From positions 86,502 to 150,501 of the forward strand of contig JAFVGW010000034.1 in the NCBI GenBank assembly GCA_017474765.1: a stretch of DNA of 64,000 bases, in the 5' to 3' direction. The notes under the pieces are model-generated. The model made no database searches. It worked only from the letters and a program-made list of their open reading frames with translations, and was not told the DNA's origin. The stretch comes from Salinivirgaceae bacterium. Its GTDB lineage: Bacteria; Bacteroidota; Bacteroidia; Bacteroidales; SZUA-534. Positions 33,413 to 41,508 of this stretch are shown one piece after another. The position numbers were made by a program, and so were the translations under genes. Every line of letters begins with the position of its first letter. The stretch's first letter is position 1.

Positions 33413-34357
33413 ATGTTTAAGAAGATTAACACGCTCATTGTCAAGTATATGGCCATACTAGTACTGTTGGTTGGCGTGGTGGCGCTGTTTTGCCCCGCCG
33501 CGTTCAACTGGATAAAACCCAGCGCCATCAACTATCTGCTTGGAGTGGTGATGTTTGGTATGGGACTGACGCTCAATCCGTTGGATTTCAAAATCGTGTT
33601 CAGCCGCCCGAAAGACGTGGGCATTGGCTGCCTGGCGCAGTTCACCATTATGCCGCTGCTGGCGTGGGGGCTGGCGCACATTTTCGCCCTTCCGCCCGAA
33701 CTAACCATCGGCATTGTGCTGGTGGGCTGCTGCCCAGGCGGAACGGCGTCGAACGTGATAACCTATCTTGCCAAAGGCGACCTTGCGCTTTCGGTTGGTA
33801 TGACCTGCGTTTCAACCATTGCCGCACCGCTCGTTACACCGCTGCTCACATGGCTGTTGGTGGGCGAAACCGTCCATGTTGATGTGCTGAATATGTTCTG
33901 GTCGATTGTGAAGGTGATTATCCTGCCCATCGGTATCGGATTCATTGTCAAGCATTTCTTTGCCGATTTCACAAAATCGGTTGTCGATTACATGCCCGCG
34001 TTCTCATCGTTGGCGATTGCTGTGATTGTTGGAACCGTGGTGGCCGCCAACTCGGCGCAACTGCTCTCAGTGGGGCCGCTGATTCTGCTGGTTGTGGCCC
34101 TGCACAACATCTGCGGATTCGCTCTCGGTTTTTGTCTGGCAAAACTGGTTGGAATGAGTCACGAAAAATGCACAGCAGTGTCGGTTGAAGTGGGAATGCA
34201 AAACTCGGGGCTTGCCTGCTCGCTCGCGCAGACACATTTTGCCGCAATGCCGTTTGCAGCCGTGCCTGGCGCCATCTTCAGCGTTTGGCACAACATTGCG
34301 GGCGCCATTTGGGCACGCATATTGTCGGCAAGGAACGCAGAAAAAGAAACAACCTGA
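33413..34357 (+). CDS. Bile acid:sodium symporter family (BASS) transporter
   Basis: This 314-residue membrane protein with about ten helices fits the BASS/ACR3 fold: LLGVVMFGMGLTLNPLDFKI, CPGGTASNVITYLAKGDLAL (crossover region with the sodium-site GGTASN), and VEVGMQNSGLACSLAQTHF, a strongly conserved BASS motif. Members move bile acids, pantoate, pyruvate or other organic anions with sodium; the substrate is not determinable here. A promoter-like TAATTTTG lies at 33388-33395. The stop is 1 bp from the end of the convergent S4-domain gene. Confidence 0.92.
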   Translation: MFKKINTLIVKYMAILVLLVGVVALFCPAAFNWIKPSAINYLLGVVMFGMGLTLNPLDFKIVFSRPKDVGIGCLAQFTIMPLLAWGLAHIFALPPELTIGIVLVGCCPGGTASNVITYLAKGDLALSVGMTCVSTIAAPLVTPLLTWLLVGETVHVDVLNMFWSIVKVIILPIGIGFIVKHFFADFTKSVVDYMPAFSSLAIAVIVGTVVAANSAQLLSVGPLILLVVALHNICGFALGFCLAKLVGMSHEKCTAVSVEVGMQNSGLACSLAQTHFAAMPFAAVPGAIFSVWHNIAGAIWARILSARNAEKETT

Positions 34358-34358
34358 T

Positions 34359-34586
34359 TTACTGCACAATGACAATCTTCTGGTCGAAAATCTCCACAAC
34401 ATCGCCGTTGCGGAGTTTGGCTCGTTTGCGGCTCTCTATTTGACCGTTGAGTTTCACAATTCCGTCCTCGACAAACTGATTTGCCTGTGCACCGTTCTCG
34501 CTGATACGCAACAACTTAATAAGTTTGTTCAGTTCAATGAACGGCTCCGACCCATCAGTCGATGGCTTTAATTGGAATTCTCTCAT
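34359..34586 (-). CDS. S4-domain RNA-binding protein (YbcJ-like)
   Basis: This 75-residue single-domain protein is an S4 RNA-binding fold: FIELNKLIKLLRISENGAQA, then NQFVEDGIVKLNGQIESRKRAKLRNGDVV, the alpha-L motif that contacts RNA. The length and the '...FIKLNKLLKILRIADSGG' pattern match YbcJ-type proteins, thought to bind structured RNA in ribosome-related processes. It is cytosolic. The start lies 3 bp after the nitroreductase stop on the same strand, so the two are probably co-transcribed. Confidence 0.9.
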   Translation of the reverse strand: MREFQLKPSTDGSEPFIELNKLIKLLRISENGAQANQFVEDGIVKLNGQIESRKRAKLRNGDVVEIFDQKIVIVQ

Positions 34587-34589
34587 TTT

Positions 34590-35099
34590 CTACAGATATT
34601 CAACAATTTCCGATAATGGTTTGCGTTTCTTGGCTGGAATTTCATCAGTTGCGGCATACCCCATTGGCAAAAGCACAACTGGCTCACAATCAGCATCAAG
34701 ACCGAATTCTTTTGTCAGCATTGCAGCATCGAAATTGCAAACCCAGCAAGTGCCTAGCCCTTTGTCAGCAGCGGCGAGCGTGAGATGGTCGGCAAGAATC
34801 GCCACATCAATGTTAGCATGATTTTTACCGTCAGCGCGAGTCCATGCTTTATCTTTTAAAGCACAGAGCATCAGCACGACAGGAGCAGCGTTGAACCACT
34901 CGCGATGATATGCCCGCCTGACTTTGGCAAGGTTTTCAGGGGTGTCAATCACGTAGACTCGCCATGGCTGGGCATTGGTTGCCGATGGCGCAAAATGCGC
35001 TGTTTCAATAATTTGGCTCACCAAAGCGCGGTCAACGCTACGTGTCTGATAATCGCGGCACGAATAACGTTTCTGCACCAATTCATCAAAAGTGTTCAT
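34590..35099 (-). CDS. Nitroreductase family protein
   Basis: This 169-residue cytosolic FMN-dependent oxidoreductase has the nitroreductase pattern: FDELVQKRYSCRDYQTRSVD, ETAHFAPSATNAQPWRVYVI, IDVAILADHLTLAAADKGLG, TCWVCNFDAA and VVLLPMGYAATDEIPAKKRK. R.S.R.Y near the start contacts FMN phosphate. Small (about 170-residue) members of this type are common in gut anaerobes and reduce nitroaromatics or unknown natural substrates. The ATG at 35099 is preferred over a TTG at 35108. Expressed with the S4 gene 3 bp downstream. Confidence 0.9.
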   Translation of the reverse strand: MNTFDELVQKRYSCRDYQTRSVDRALVSQIIETAHFAPSATNAQPWRVYVIDTPENLAKVRRAYHREWFNAAPVVLMLCALKDKAWTRADGKNHANIDVAILADHLTLAAADKGLGTCWVCNFDAAMLTKEFGLDADCEPVVLLPMGYAATDEIPAKKRKPLSEIVEYL

Positions 35100-35148
35100 A
35101 TTCTGCAATTTATAGCGGTTAAATAATTAAACAAGATGCTCCTTCACA

Positions 35149-35364
35149 TCAAAGCCGCGACAACTCGTCTTTATCGAAAAGTGTCGGGTGGTACTCATCG
35201 CACAAAGACGCCATCACCTTTGACATAAACTGCTCACGGATGAATTTTGTGCGGTCCGAGACTTTCGACTTCTTACAATACTCCTCCAAAGCATTTAATT
35301 CATAATCATTTAGCGTGATTACAATTTTATGTGTCCGTCGGAGTCTGGAGTCACGTGTTCGCAT
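35149..35364 (-). CDS. Small basic protein with ribbon-helix-helix-like pattern
   Basis: This 71-residue basic protein (MRTRDSRLRRTHKIVITLND) has a beta strand followed by two helices (YELNALEEYCKKSKVSDRTK, FIREQFMSKVM), the order of ribbon-helix-helix DNA-binding proteins and MobC-like relaxosome proteins. No toxin or mobilisation gene adjoins it, so it may be an orphan regulator. A longer frame would start with TTG at 35397; the ATG at 35364 is preferred, with a TATCTTTA box just upstream (35381-35388). Confidence 0.6.
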   Translation of the reverse strand: MRTRDSRLRRTHKIVITLNDYELNALEEYCKKSKVSDRTKFIREQFMSKVMASLCDEYHPTLFDKDELSRL

Positions 35365-35447
35365 TGCAACTTGTTTTTTGTAAAGATAGTGCTGCAACGC
35401 CTGTCACGGGCGCTATCGGGGCTTTTTAATCAACGAATTATCAACAT

Positions 35448-36116
35448 TCAAACGAGTATATCCAACCCAATGTCGCAGAATCCGTCCTTCATTGCGTACA
35501 CCTCTCCTATCTCTTTGACTTTCTGGGAATCTAACGTGCGTTCAACTGTGACTATTCTGCCTATTCCTGCGGCTACTGCCGACCTTATTCCCGCATACGA
35601 ATCTTCAAAAACCACACATTCTGAAGGCTTTACACCGATTTTCGAAGCCGCCTTCAGGAAAATATCGGGATGCGGCTTGCCAGGATAAGTGCCATCATCG
35701 TATATTACATTACTGATATTGAACCATTTAGCAAGCCCCAGGTGGCTGAAATAGAAATCGACATTGGGTTTGTATGAACCAGTGGCAATTGTAAAAGGTA
35801 AATCGGTGGTTATCAATTGATTCAGGAAATCTTCGACACCAGGAGCCAATGTGTGCAAACCATCGGGTGCCGCGCAACGTGTACGGTACAGCAACTCTTT
35901 CTCCTCGGTTATGTCGCTCAATTCTGCCGATGATGGTTCGCGACCAAGTAAATATGTGATAATCTGCAAGTTTGTACGGCCCTGCAGATTAGCGTAGAAC
36001 TCCTCGACACCAAGCGGTTGCGGGCGCAATTTGGCAGCCATCTCAATCCACGCACGCTCGTGAAGAGGCGAGTCGAGAAACATCGTCCCGTTAAAGTCAA
36101 AAATAACACCTTTCAT
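35448..36116 (-). CDS. HAD family hydrolase (phosphoglucomutase/sugar phosphatase-like)
   Basis: The 222-residue protein is a HAD-superfamily phosphatase of the beta-phosphoglucomutase/GPH-like subgroup, with a helical cap after motif I. Motif I reads FDFNGTMFLD, with Asn in place of the second Asp of DxD. Motif II is FTIATGSYKPNVDF, motif III the Lys of YPGKPHPDIFLKAA, and motif IV VVFEDSYAGIRSA. The Asp-to-Asn change occurs in some active members but removes the usual general acid/base, so activity on phosphate esters is likely but not certain. It abuts the serine peptidase gene (1-bp gap), the two probably being co-transcribed. Confidence 0.87.
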   Translation of the reverse strand: MKGVIFDFNGTMFLDSPLHERAWIEMAAKLRPQPLGVEEFYANLQGRTNLQIITYLLGREPSSAELSDITEEKELLYRTRCAAPDGLHTLAPGVEDFLNQLITTDLPFTIATGSYKPNVDFYFSHLGLAKWFNISNVIYDDGTYPGKPHPDIFLKAASKIGVKPSECVVFEDSYAGIRSAVAAGIGRIVTVERTLDSQKVKEIGEVYAMKDGFCDIGLDILV

Positions 36117-36117
36117 C

Positions 36118-37662
36118 TTATTCTTTGATTATCATTACATTATCACTTTCTCCATTATCAAAAGTCACGCGGCAGACATACATCCCCAAAGGCAATCCTG
36201 CAACATCAACCTGAACCGACGATTGCCGCCTGACAATCTGCCGCAACATCTGACGGCCCTGCACATCAAGAATCACAATCAATGTAATCAACTGGTTATC
36301 AGATGCAATATCAACTTTGTCGTGTGCTGGATTCGGATAAACCGACAGCCGCAAGCCCGTCTGTTCCCCACTTATGCCGCTCTGCTGGGCACCGAAACCA
36401 TCCATCCGCACAACATTGGAGTCGTTGGGACTAAGCCACTTCTTAAGTTGCTGTGATTCATCATCATATCTGTCGTAGCAAACCGAAAACATCTGAAAAT
36501 AATCGTTCAGCGGATAGGCGCAATCGGCATCGCCGCCTGCCAAAATGCCCACCACGCGATGGTTGCGGTCGAAAAGTGGCGCACCCGACGAGCCAATCTC
36601 AGTTGTGCCAACGTCCCACTCCTCAACATTAAAGAATGTATTCTCATCGAAATTGCGGTACGATGCCACCTTCAGCGAGTCATTATCAACCGCAATCAGT
36701 TTGTCGCCGCTAGCTGGATGATGGATGCAAACCGCCTCCGACGGAACATCGCCCGACGCATCCCACCCCGCATAATAAACGCCAAAACCATCTGGGATCC
36801 CGCTTAATTTCAGCAGTGAAAAGTCGAGGAAACCCTCGTCATTGTTTTTGACCGCGACAAGCGCCGCGCCAACAATTGTCGGAGCATTAAGAGCATCATC
36901 GTTTTTGAAGAAGAAAACACACGATTCAGCCATTTTCTGGGTATGGACACAATGACGTGCGGTCAGCACATAAGGCTCTCGGCTACCGTCGGTTGTGGCG
37001 AGCAGAGTGCCAGTGCACAACGTTGTGCCACCAATAATTATCTGGCATACAGCGCGTTGCTCATTCTGCCAATCGGTGCCGTAATCAGAATCAATGCCGA
37101 CGTGGCACTCCGCGGCCACACTATCGGCAGCGGCAAAAACGCCCTTAAAATCGTGTGCAACCTGAACAATGTTGAACGTGCCCTGAAAATTGGCATTGAT
37201 CGGCTCAACATACTCAAACACAAGCATATCGCCCTCAACTGGCGGCAACGGCAGAACTGCGGCGTTCCGCTCCGATGTGTATGTGGTTATCGACCGCAAC
37301 GTGTCTGTTCCATAGACAAAAAGTTCGGCATCGGCAGGAATGTAAAAATCTGACAATAAGGCATTAAGCGAAAAAGCATTGGGCGAGCAAAGGGCGAACC
37401 TCCACACGCGGAATCGGCCAGTTGTTGTCCACTCACCGCAGTTGCAAGGATTGTAATCGGTTTCGATTGGAACCGCAAAAACATTCGGGTCGGCAGGCAA
37501 CCCGCCAAAATCGGTTTTCGCCAATGCCTGACGCGACGGCAGCATGCCGACACTTTGCAAAGCGGGCAAACGCATCCGCACCGATGCCAACCTGTCGCTT
37601 TGCGCCAAGACGCAATCAATTGACAATAAATACGATATAAACACCAAAAGCAGTCGCATCAT
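36118..37662 (-). CDS. Trypsin-like serine peptidase with type IX secretion sorting domain
   Basis: This 514-residue exported protein begins with a signal peptide (to about residue 20, CVLAQ) and a pro-domain of about 170 residues. The peptidase domain has a catalytic triad visible as LTARHC (His237), FLDFSLLKL (Asp280) and GSSGAP (Ser359). Cysteine-rich segments such as AVCQIIIGGTTLCTGTLLATT and the sequence layout resemble lysyl endopeptidases. The C-terminal 85 residues (LSVYPNPAHDKVDI ... LPLGMYVCRVTFDNGES) are a type A Por/T9SS sorting domain, so the enzyme should cross the outer membrane and be released or attached to the surface. It precedes the HAD gene and is divergent from the M16 genes. 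Confidence 0.9.
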   Translation of the reverse strand: MMRLLLVFISYLLSIDCVLAQSDRLASVRMRLPALQSVGMLPSRQALAKTDFGGLPADPNVFAVPIETDYNPCNCGEWTTTGRFRVWRFALCSPNAFSLNALLSDFYIPADAELFVYGTDTLRSITTYTSERNAAVLPLPPVEGDMLVFEYVEPINANFQGTFNIVQVAHDFKGVFAAADSVAAECHVGIDSDYGTDWQNEQRAVCQIIIGGTTLCTGTLLATTDGSREPYVLTARHCVHTQKMAESCVFFFKNDDALNAPTIVGAALVAVKNNDEGFLDFSLLKLSGIPDGFGVYYAGWDASGDVPSEAVCIHHPASGDKLIAVDNDSLKVASYRNFDENTFFNVEEWDVGTTEIGSSGAPLFDRNHRVVGILAGGDADCAYPLNDYFQMFSVCYDRYDDESQQLKKWLSPNDSNVVRMDGFGAQQSGISGEQTGLRLSVYPNPAHDKVDIASDNQLITLIVILDVQGRQMLRQIVRRQSSVQVDVAGLPLGMYVCRVTFDNGESDNVMIIKE

Positions 37663-37825
37663 AACGCGGCAAAGTTCGTTTTTTTTGAAGGAGAGTTCTA
37701 AAAAGTCTGGCTAAAATTTCAACTCAAAATAAAATCGTAAAAAACTGAAAAAAAATATTCGTCAAACGGAACATTTAGGGCAAAACAAACGTATGCATAA
37801 CGCAATACGCCACAAAAATGGTCTT

Positions 37826-39070
37826 ATGATAAATTTCGATAGATTTGAACTTGACAACGGTCTGCAAGTTATTGTACATCAGGACAAAACAACGCCAATA
37901 GCCGCTTTCAACCTGCTATATAAAGTCGGCTCGCGCGATGAGAATCCTGAGCGCACTGGATTTGCACATCTGTTTGAGCACCTTATGTTCGAAGGTTCGA
38001 TAAACGTAAAAGACTACGACCACCAGATTCAAATTGCGGGAGGCGAAAACAACGCATTCACCAACACCGATTTCACAAATTACTATATAACACTGCCGAA
38101 ACAGAACCTTGAAACCGCGTTCTGGCTTGAATCGGACCGCATGCTCGGCCTCGATTTCTCTGAAAAGAAACTTGAAATTCAGAAAAACGTTGTGATTGAG
38201 GAGTTCAACCAACGGTATCTGAACAACCCATACGGCGACTGGATGCTGATGATAAGGAGTTTAGCCTATCACCGACATCCCTATATGTGGCCGACAATCG
38301 GTAAAAACACCTTCCAAATCAACCACACAAAGTTGTCGGAGGTTGAAGCCTTCTTTTACAAATATTACGCTCCGAACAATGCCATTCTGGTTGTTGCGGG
38401 CGATGTGGATGTTGATGAGGTTAAACGTTTGGCAAACAAATGGTTCGGACCGATTCCGAGGCGCAACATTCCTGTTCGCAACCTGCCTGCCGAACCCAAA
38501 CAAAGCATTCCGCAGACACTGATTGTAAAGCGCGATGTCCCGACAAACGCCATCTACAAAGCCTACCACATGGACGGACGGCTCGGCCCCGACTATCATG
38601 CGTCAAACCTGATTTCCGACATTTTGGCTGGCGGTGACTCATCGCGACTGACTCAACATCTTGTAAAACAGAAGAAAACCTTCGTGAGCATCAACGCCTA
38701 CATAACTGGCGAATCGGACCCAGGGCTCTTCATCATTGAAGGCAAACTGAGTGACAACATCAGTTTCGAGCAAGCCGAGGAGAGCATCAAGGCCGAACTC
38801 AAATTGCTGTGTAACAACGATGTAACAGAAAACGAACTGACCAAGGTTAAAAACAATATTGAGATGCGGAACATTGTTGGTGAAGTCAACGTGCTGAACA
38901 AAGCCATGAACCTTGCCCGTTTCACCATGCTCGGCGATACCAATCTGATAAACACCAATATATCTTATTATCAGAAAGTTACCACTGCCGACATTACGAA
39001 TATATCTCGCAAAATTTTCACACCCGACAACTGCTCAACACTCATATACAAATCATCTCAAAACGGTTGA
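37826..39070 (+). CDS. M16 family zinc metallopeptidase (catalytic subunit)
   Basis: This 414-residue protein is an M16 (pitrilysin/processing-peptidase) enzyme. The inverted zinc motif HxxEH is intact as HLFEH (His48-His52), with the distal glutamate in VVIEEFNQRY. The C-terminal M16 half (DVDEVKRLANKWFGPIPRRN, SRLTQHLVKQKKTFVSINAY) is present. It has no signal peptide as started here; the ATG at 37826 (MINFDRFELDNGLQV) is preferred over 37793. It pairs with the next gene, an inactive M16 homologue, as in bacterial two-subunit M16B peptidases that form a heterodimer. Confidence 0.9.
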   Translation: MINFDRFELDNGLQVIVHQDKTTPIAAFNLLYKVGSRDENPERTGFAHLFEHLMFEGSINVKDYDHQIQIAGGENNAFTNTDFTNYYITLPKQNLETAFWLESDRMLGLDFSEKKLEIQKNVVIEEFNQRYLNNPYGDWMLMIRSLAYHRHPYMWPTIGKNTFQINHTKLSEVEAFFYKYYAPNNAILVVAGDVDVDEVKRLANKWFGPIPRRNIPVRNLPAEPKQSIPQTLIVKRDVPTNAIYKAYHMDGRLGPDYHASNLISDILAGGDSSRLTQHLVKQKKTFVSINAYITGESDPGLFIIEGKLSDNISFEQAEESIKAELKLLCNNDVTENELTKVKNNIEMRNIVGEVNVLNKAMNLARFTMLGDTNLINTNISYYQKVTTADITNISRKIFTPDNCSTLIYKSSQNG

Positions 39071-39072
39071 AA

Positions 39073-40350
39073 ATGAATTTGAATAGAACGAAAGCGCCTG
39101 ATTTTCATCGAATTGACAATATAAACATCCCCAAAACCGAATTCGGGCTGCTATCAAACAAAATTCCGTTCCATGTGTTGAGCGGAGGCTCGCAGGAACT
39201 GTCATACATTGCACTGACATTCAATGCGGGAACAATCACTTCGAACCAATTGCTTGTGGCGTCAATCACCAACGCAATGCTTATTGGCGGAACTAAAAAG
39301 CACAGTGCCAGCCAGATAGCCGACACTTTCGATTTTTACGGCGCCGAAATCAGAACCGACAGCAATTTCGACCACGCAGTTATTGCTCTTTTCTGCCTCA
39401 ACAAATATCTTGAACATCTGCTGCCGCTTTTCTGCGAACTGATTACCGAAAGCGCATTTCCCGACTCCGAATTAGAGTCGGTTATTGCCGAAAAGAAGCA
39501 CAAACTTATTGTAAATAAAGAGAAAACGGGATTTTTGGCCAACGGCGCCATGCATAAACTCACGTTCGGCTCACATCCGTATGCACGGCGTGCCGAACCT
39601 GCTGATTATGATAAAATTACACGCAACACACTCGTCGGATTTCATTCTTCGCAATATCATGCAGGCAATTGTCATCTGCTGGCCATCGGGTGCATAACCG
39701 ATGCTGTGATGAGCCTGATTGACAAGACTATAGGAAATTTGCCCGTGAAGGAGAAAACTGAAATACAATTTGCAACTCTGGCACCGACTGCAAAAAACGC
39801 CACAGAAATAATCAAGAAAAAGAATGCCGTTCAATCGAGCCTCAGAATGGGTATGCAAACCATCAGAATGAACCACCCCGACTATCACAAACTCAATATT
39901 TTAACTACAATTCTGGGCGGTTATTTCGGCTCACGACTGATGAAAAACATTCGGGAGGAAAAAGGCTACACCTACGGCATCTATTCTGTGATGCAGCCAT
40001 ATCTGCAAAGCGGACTGCTGCGCATTGCGGGCGAAATTAAATCGGGATACGCCATGCAGGTGGCTGACGAGGTGCGCCGCGAAATGCAAAATCTGAAAGA
40101 CAAACTGGTGAGCGACAGCGAATTGGAACTGGTTCGCAACTATATGATGGGCGAAATGCTCCAAACCTTCGACGGTCCGCTCTCCTCCATCGACGCGGTT
40201 GAGAAAGCCATTGACATGGAGGTTGGAATTGATTTCTACGACAAAGAGCAGCAAGAAATCATGTCGATAAAACCAATTGATATTCAAGAAATTGCGAACA
40301 AGTATTTCGACCTCGACAAACTGACAGTAGCCATTGCAGGAAATGAATAG
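39073..40350 (+). CDS. M16 family peptidase homologue (non-catalytic subunit)
   Basis: This 425-residue partner of the upstream M16 gene keeps the fold (LLVASITNAMLIGGTKKHSA in place of the HxxEH region) but has no zinc motif. It does retain the substrate-binding arginine/tyrosine segment REEKGYTYGIYSVMQPYLQ, the R/Y motif of the non-catalytic subunit in M16B heterodimers. It begins 2 bp after the first gene's stop (a TTG at 39067 would overlap it by 4 bp), so the two are translationally coupled. The heterodimer would degrade peptides in a closed chamber. Confidence 0.9.
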   Translation: MNLNRTKAPDFHRIDNINIPKTEFGLLSNKIPFHVLSGGSQELSYIALTFNAGTITSNQLLVASITNAMLIGGTKKHSASQIADTFDFYGAEIRTDSNFDHAVIALFCLNKYLEHLLPLFCELITESAFPDSELESVIAEKKHKLIVNKEKTGFLANGAMHKLTFGSHPYARRAEPADYDKITRNTLVGFHSSQYHAGNCHLLAIGCITDAVMSLIDKTIGNLPVKEKTEIQFATLAPTAKNATEIIKKKNAVQSSLRMGMQTIRMNHPDYHKLNILTTILGGYFGSRLMKNIREEKGYTYGIYSVMQPYLQSGLLRIAGEIKSGYAMQVADEVRREMQNLKDKLVSDSELELVRNYMMGEMLQTFDGPLSSIDAVEKAIDMEVGIDFYDKEQQEIMSIKPIDIQEIANKYFDLDKLTVAIAGNE

Positions 40351-40789
40351 TACGCCATTCTACGAAAGCAACGATTTGATAATCAGACCATACAGAAGCG
40401 ACGATGCCGCCTCGCTGGCATTTTACTCCAACAACAAACTGATTGCCACGCAGATGGAATCATGGTTCCCCTCGCCTTTCACCTACGACGACGCCTGCTG
40501 TTGGGTTGCGGAAAACACTGACGGACAAAACTTTCCCATCATTTTCTATGGCGATGTGATTGGCAATGTGGGCCTGCGCAATGCGACTGACAGCAAAGCG
40601 GAAATTGTGGTGTGGCTCGCTCCCGATTTCTGGGGAAAAGGAATCGCCAGCCGTGCATGCAAATGGATTGTGGAATATGCAAGCAACCAATTATCAATCA
40701 AATTATTAACCGCAAAAATCAAAAGCGGCAACAAAGCCGCCATTGCCATTGCCGAAAAACTTGGCATCAACTACACCAACTGGCAATAA
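40343..40789 (+). CDS. GNAT family N-acetyltransferase
   Basis: This 148-residue GNAT protein, of the RimJ/RimL-like Acetyltransf_3 type, has LIIRPYRSDDAASLAFYSNN, FYGDVIGNVGLRNATDSKAE, and the acetyl-CoA-binding region IVVWLAPDFWGKGIASRACK WIVEYA. The final beta5-alpha4 segment LLTAKIKSGNKAAIAIAEKLG is typical. The ATG at 40343 overlaps the M16 stop by 8 bp, so it is the third gene of that operon; a TTG at 40334 is less likely. The acetyl acceptor is unknown. Confidence 0.87.
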   Translation: MNSTPFYESNDLIIRPYRSDDAASLAFYSNNKLIATQMESWFPSPFTYDDACCWVAENTDGQNFPIIFYGDVIGNVGLRNATDSKAEIVVWLAPDFWGKGIASRACKWIVEYASNQLSIKLLTAKIKSGNKAAIAIAEKLGINYTNWQ

Positions 40790-40815
40790 AAAAGCCGTTC
40801 CCAAACGGAAACGGC
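40788..40815 (-). terminator. Intrinsic terminator between the GNAT gene and the convergent barrel gene
   Basis: GCCGTT(CCC)...(GGA)AACGGC stem (40794-40815) with a four-base loop and six T on the minus strand; A run on the plus side makes it mainly a minus-strand terminator. Confidence 0.75.
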
Positions 40816-40840
40816 CTTTAATTCAATATGCGCGTATCTT

Positions 40841-41410
40841 TTAGAATTTGAAAGAGATACCAGCGTTGAAGTATGTTTGGTGAGGACCACCGATGAACTC
40901 TGAAGTAAGAGCAAATGCGTCTGACAACATGAAGTGGATGCCAGCAACACCCGCGCCACTGAAAATGAACTCATGATCGTCTGCATGATCAACAGTGGTG
41001 CCGCTTTCATATTTGTATTTCCAAGAATGGAAAACAGGTCCTGTCATAGCGCCAGCGTGAACTTCAAAACGGTCAGTGATGTTCAGACCATAAGTTGCAC
41101 GAGCCATAATTGAGAAATTGGTGAAACGCTCATCATAAACTTTCTGACCATTAATTTTGTACTCGTCTTTTGAAGTGCTGGTTCCGACAAATCCACCGAT
41201 GGTGAAATGGCCTTTCCACCAAGAGTTTACAAGAACATAATCGCCTGATACGCTTGCACCCAGGCCGCCATTATATTCAGAGAACATACCGCCTTGAATA
41301 TTCAAGAAGAAATCGCCCTCGTGGTTAGGAGCCTCAATGGCCGAGGCATTTTGTGCGCCAAAGCACAACATTGCAGCCGCAGCTGCTACTAATAAACCTT
41401 TTACTTTCAT
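40841..41410 (-). CDS. Outer-membrane beta-barrel protein
   Basis: This 189-residue protein has a signal peptide (MKVKGLLVAAAAAMLCFGAQ NASA) and glycine/aromatic-rich strands: FLNIQGGMFSEYNGGLGASV, HFTIGGFVGTS, SIMARATYGLNITDRFEVHA, ending YFNAGISFKF with a terminal Phe. It is predicted to be a small (8-10 strand) outer-membrane barrel; no family is named with confidence. The ATG at 41410 is preferred over 41416. It is monocistronic, with a TACATTTG box about 53 bp upstream and a terminator downstream. Confidence 0.8.
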   Translation of the reverse strand: MKVKGLLVAAAAAMLCFGAQNASAIEAPNHEGDFFLNIQGGMFSEYNGGLGASVSGDYVLVNSWWKGHFTIGGFVGTSTSKDEYKINGQKVYDERFTNFSIMARATYGLNITDRFEVHAGAMTGPVFHSWKYKYESGTTVDHADDHEFIFSGAGVAGIHFMLSDAFALTSEFIGGPHQTYFNAGISFKF

Positions 41411-41462
41411 AATCATTTAATTAAGTATTAAACAAATCAAATTAAACAACAATAATTTTATA

Positions 41463-41470
41463 CAAATGTA
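41463..41470 (-). promoter_or_regulatory. Promoter -7 box of the barrel gene
   Basis: TACATTTG on the minus strand matches TAnnTTTG, 52 bp before the ATG. No clear -33 box. Confidence 0.45.
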
Positions 41471-41508
41471 CGATAATTTGTTAATTATGTTATCGCAATT
41501 TACAGGCC

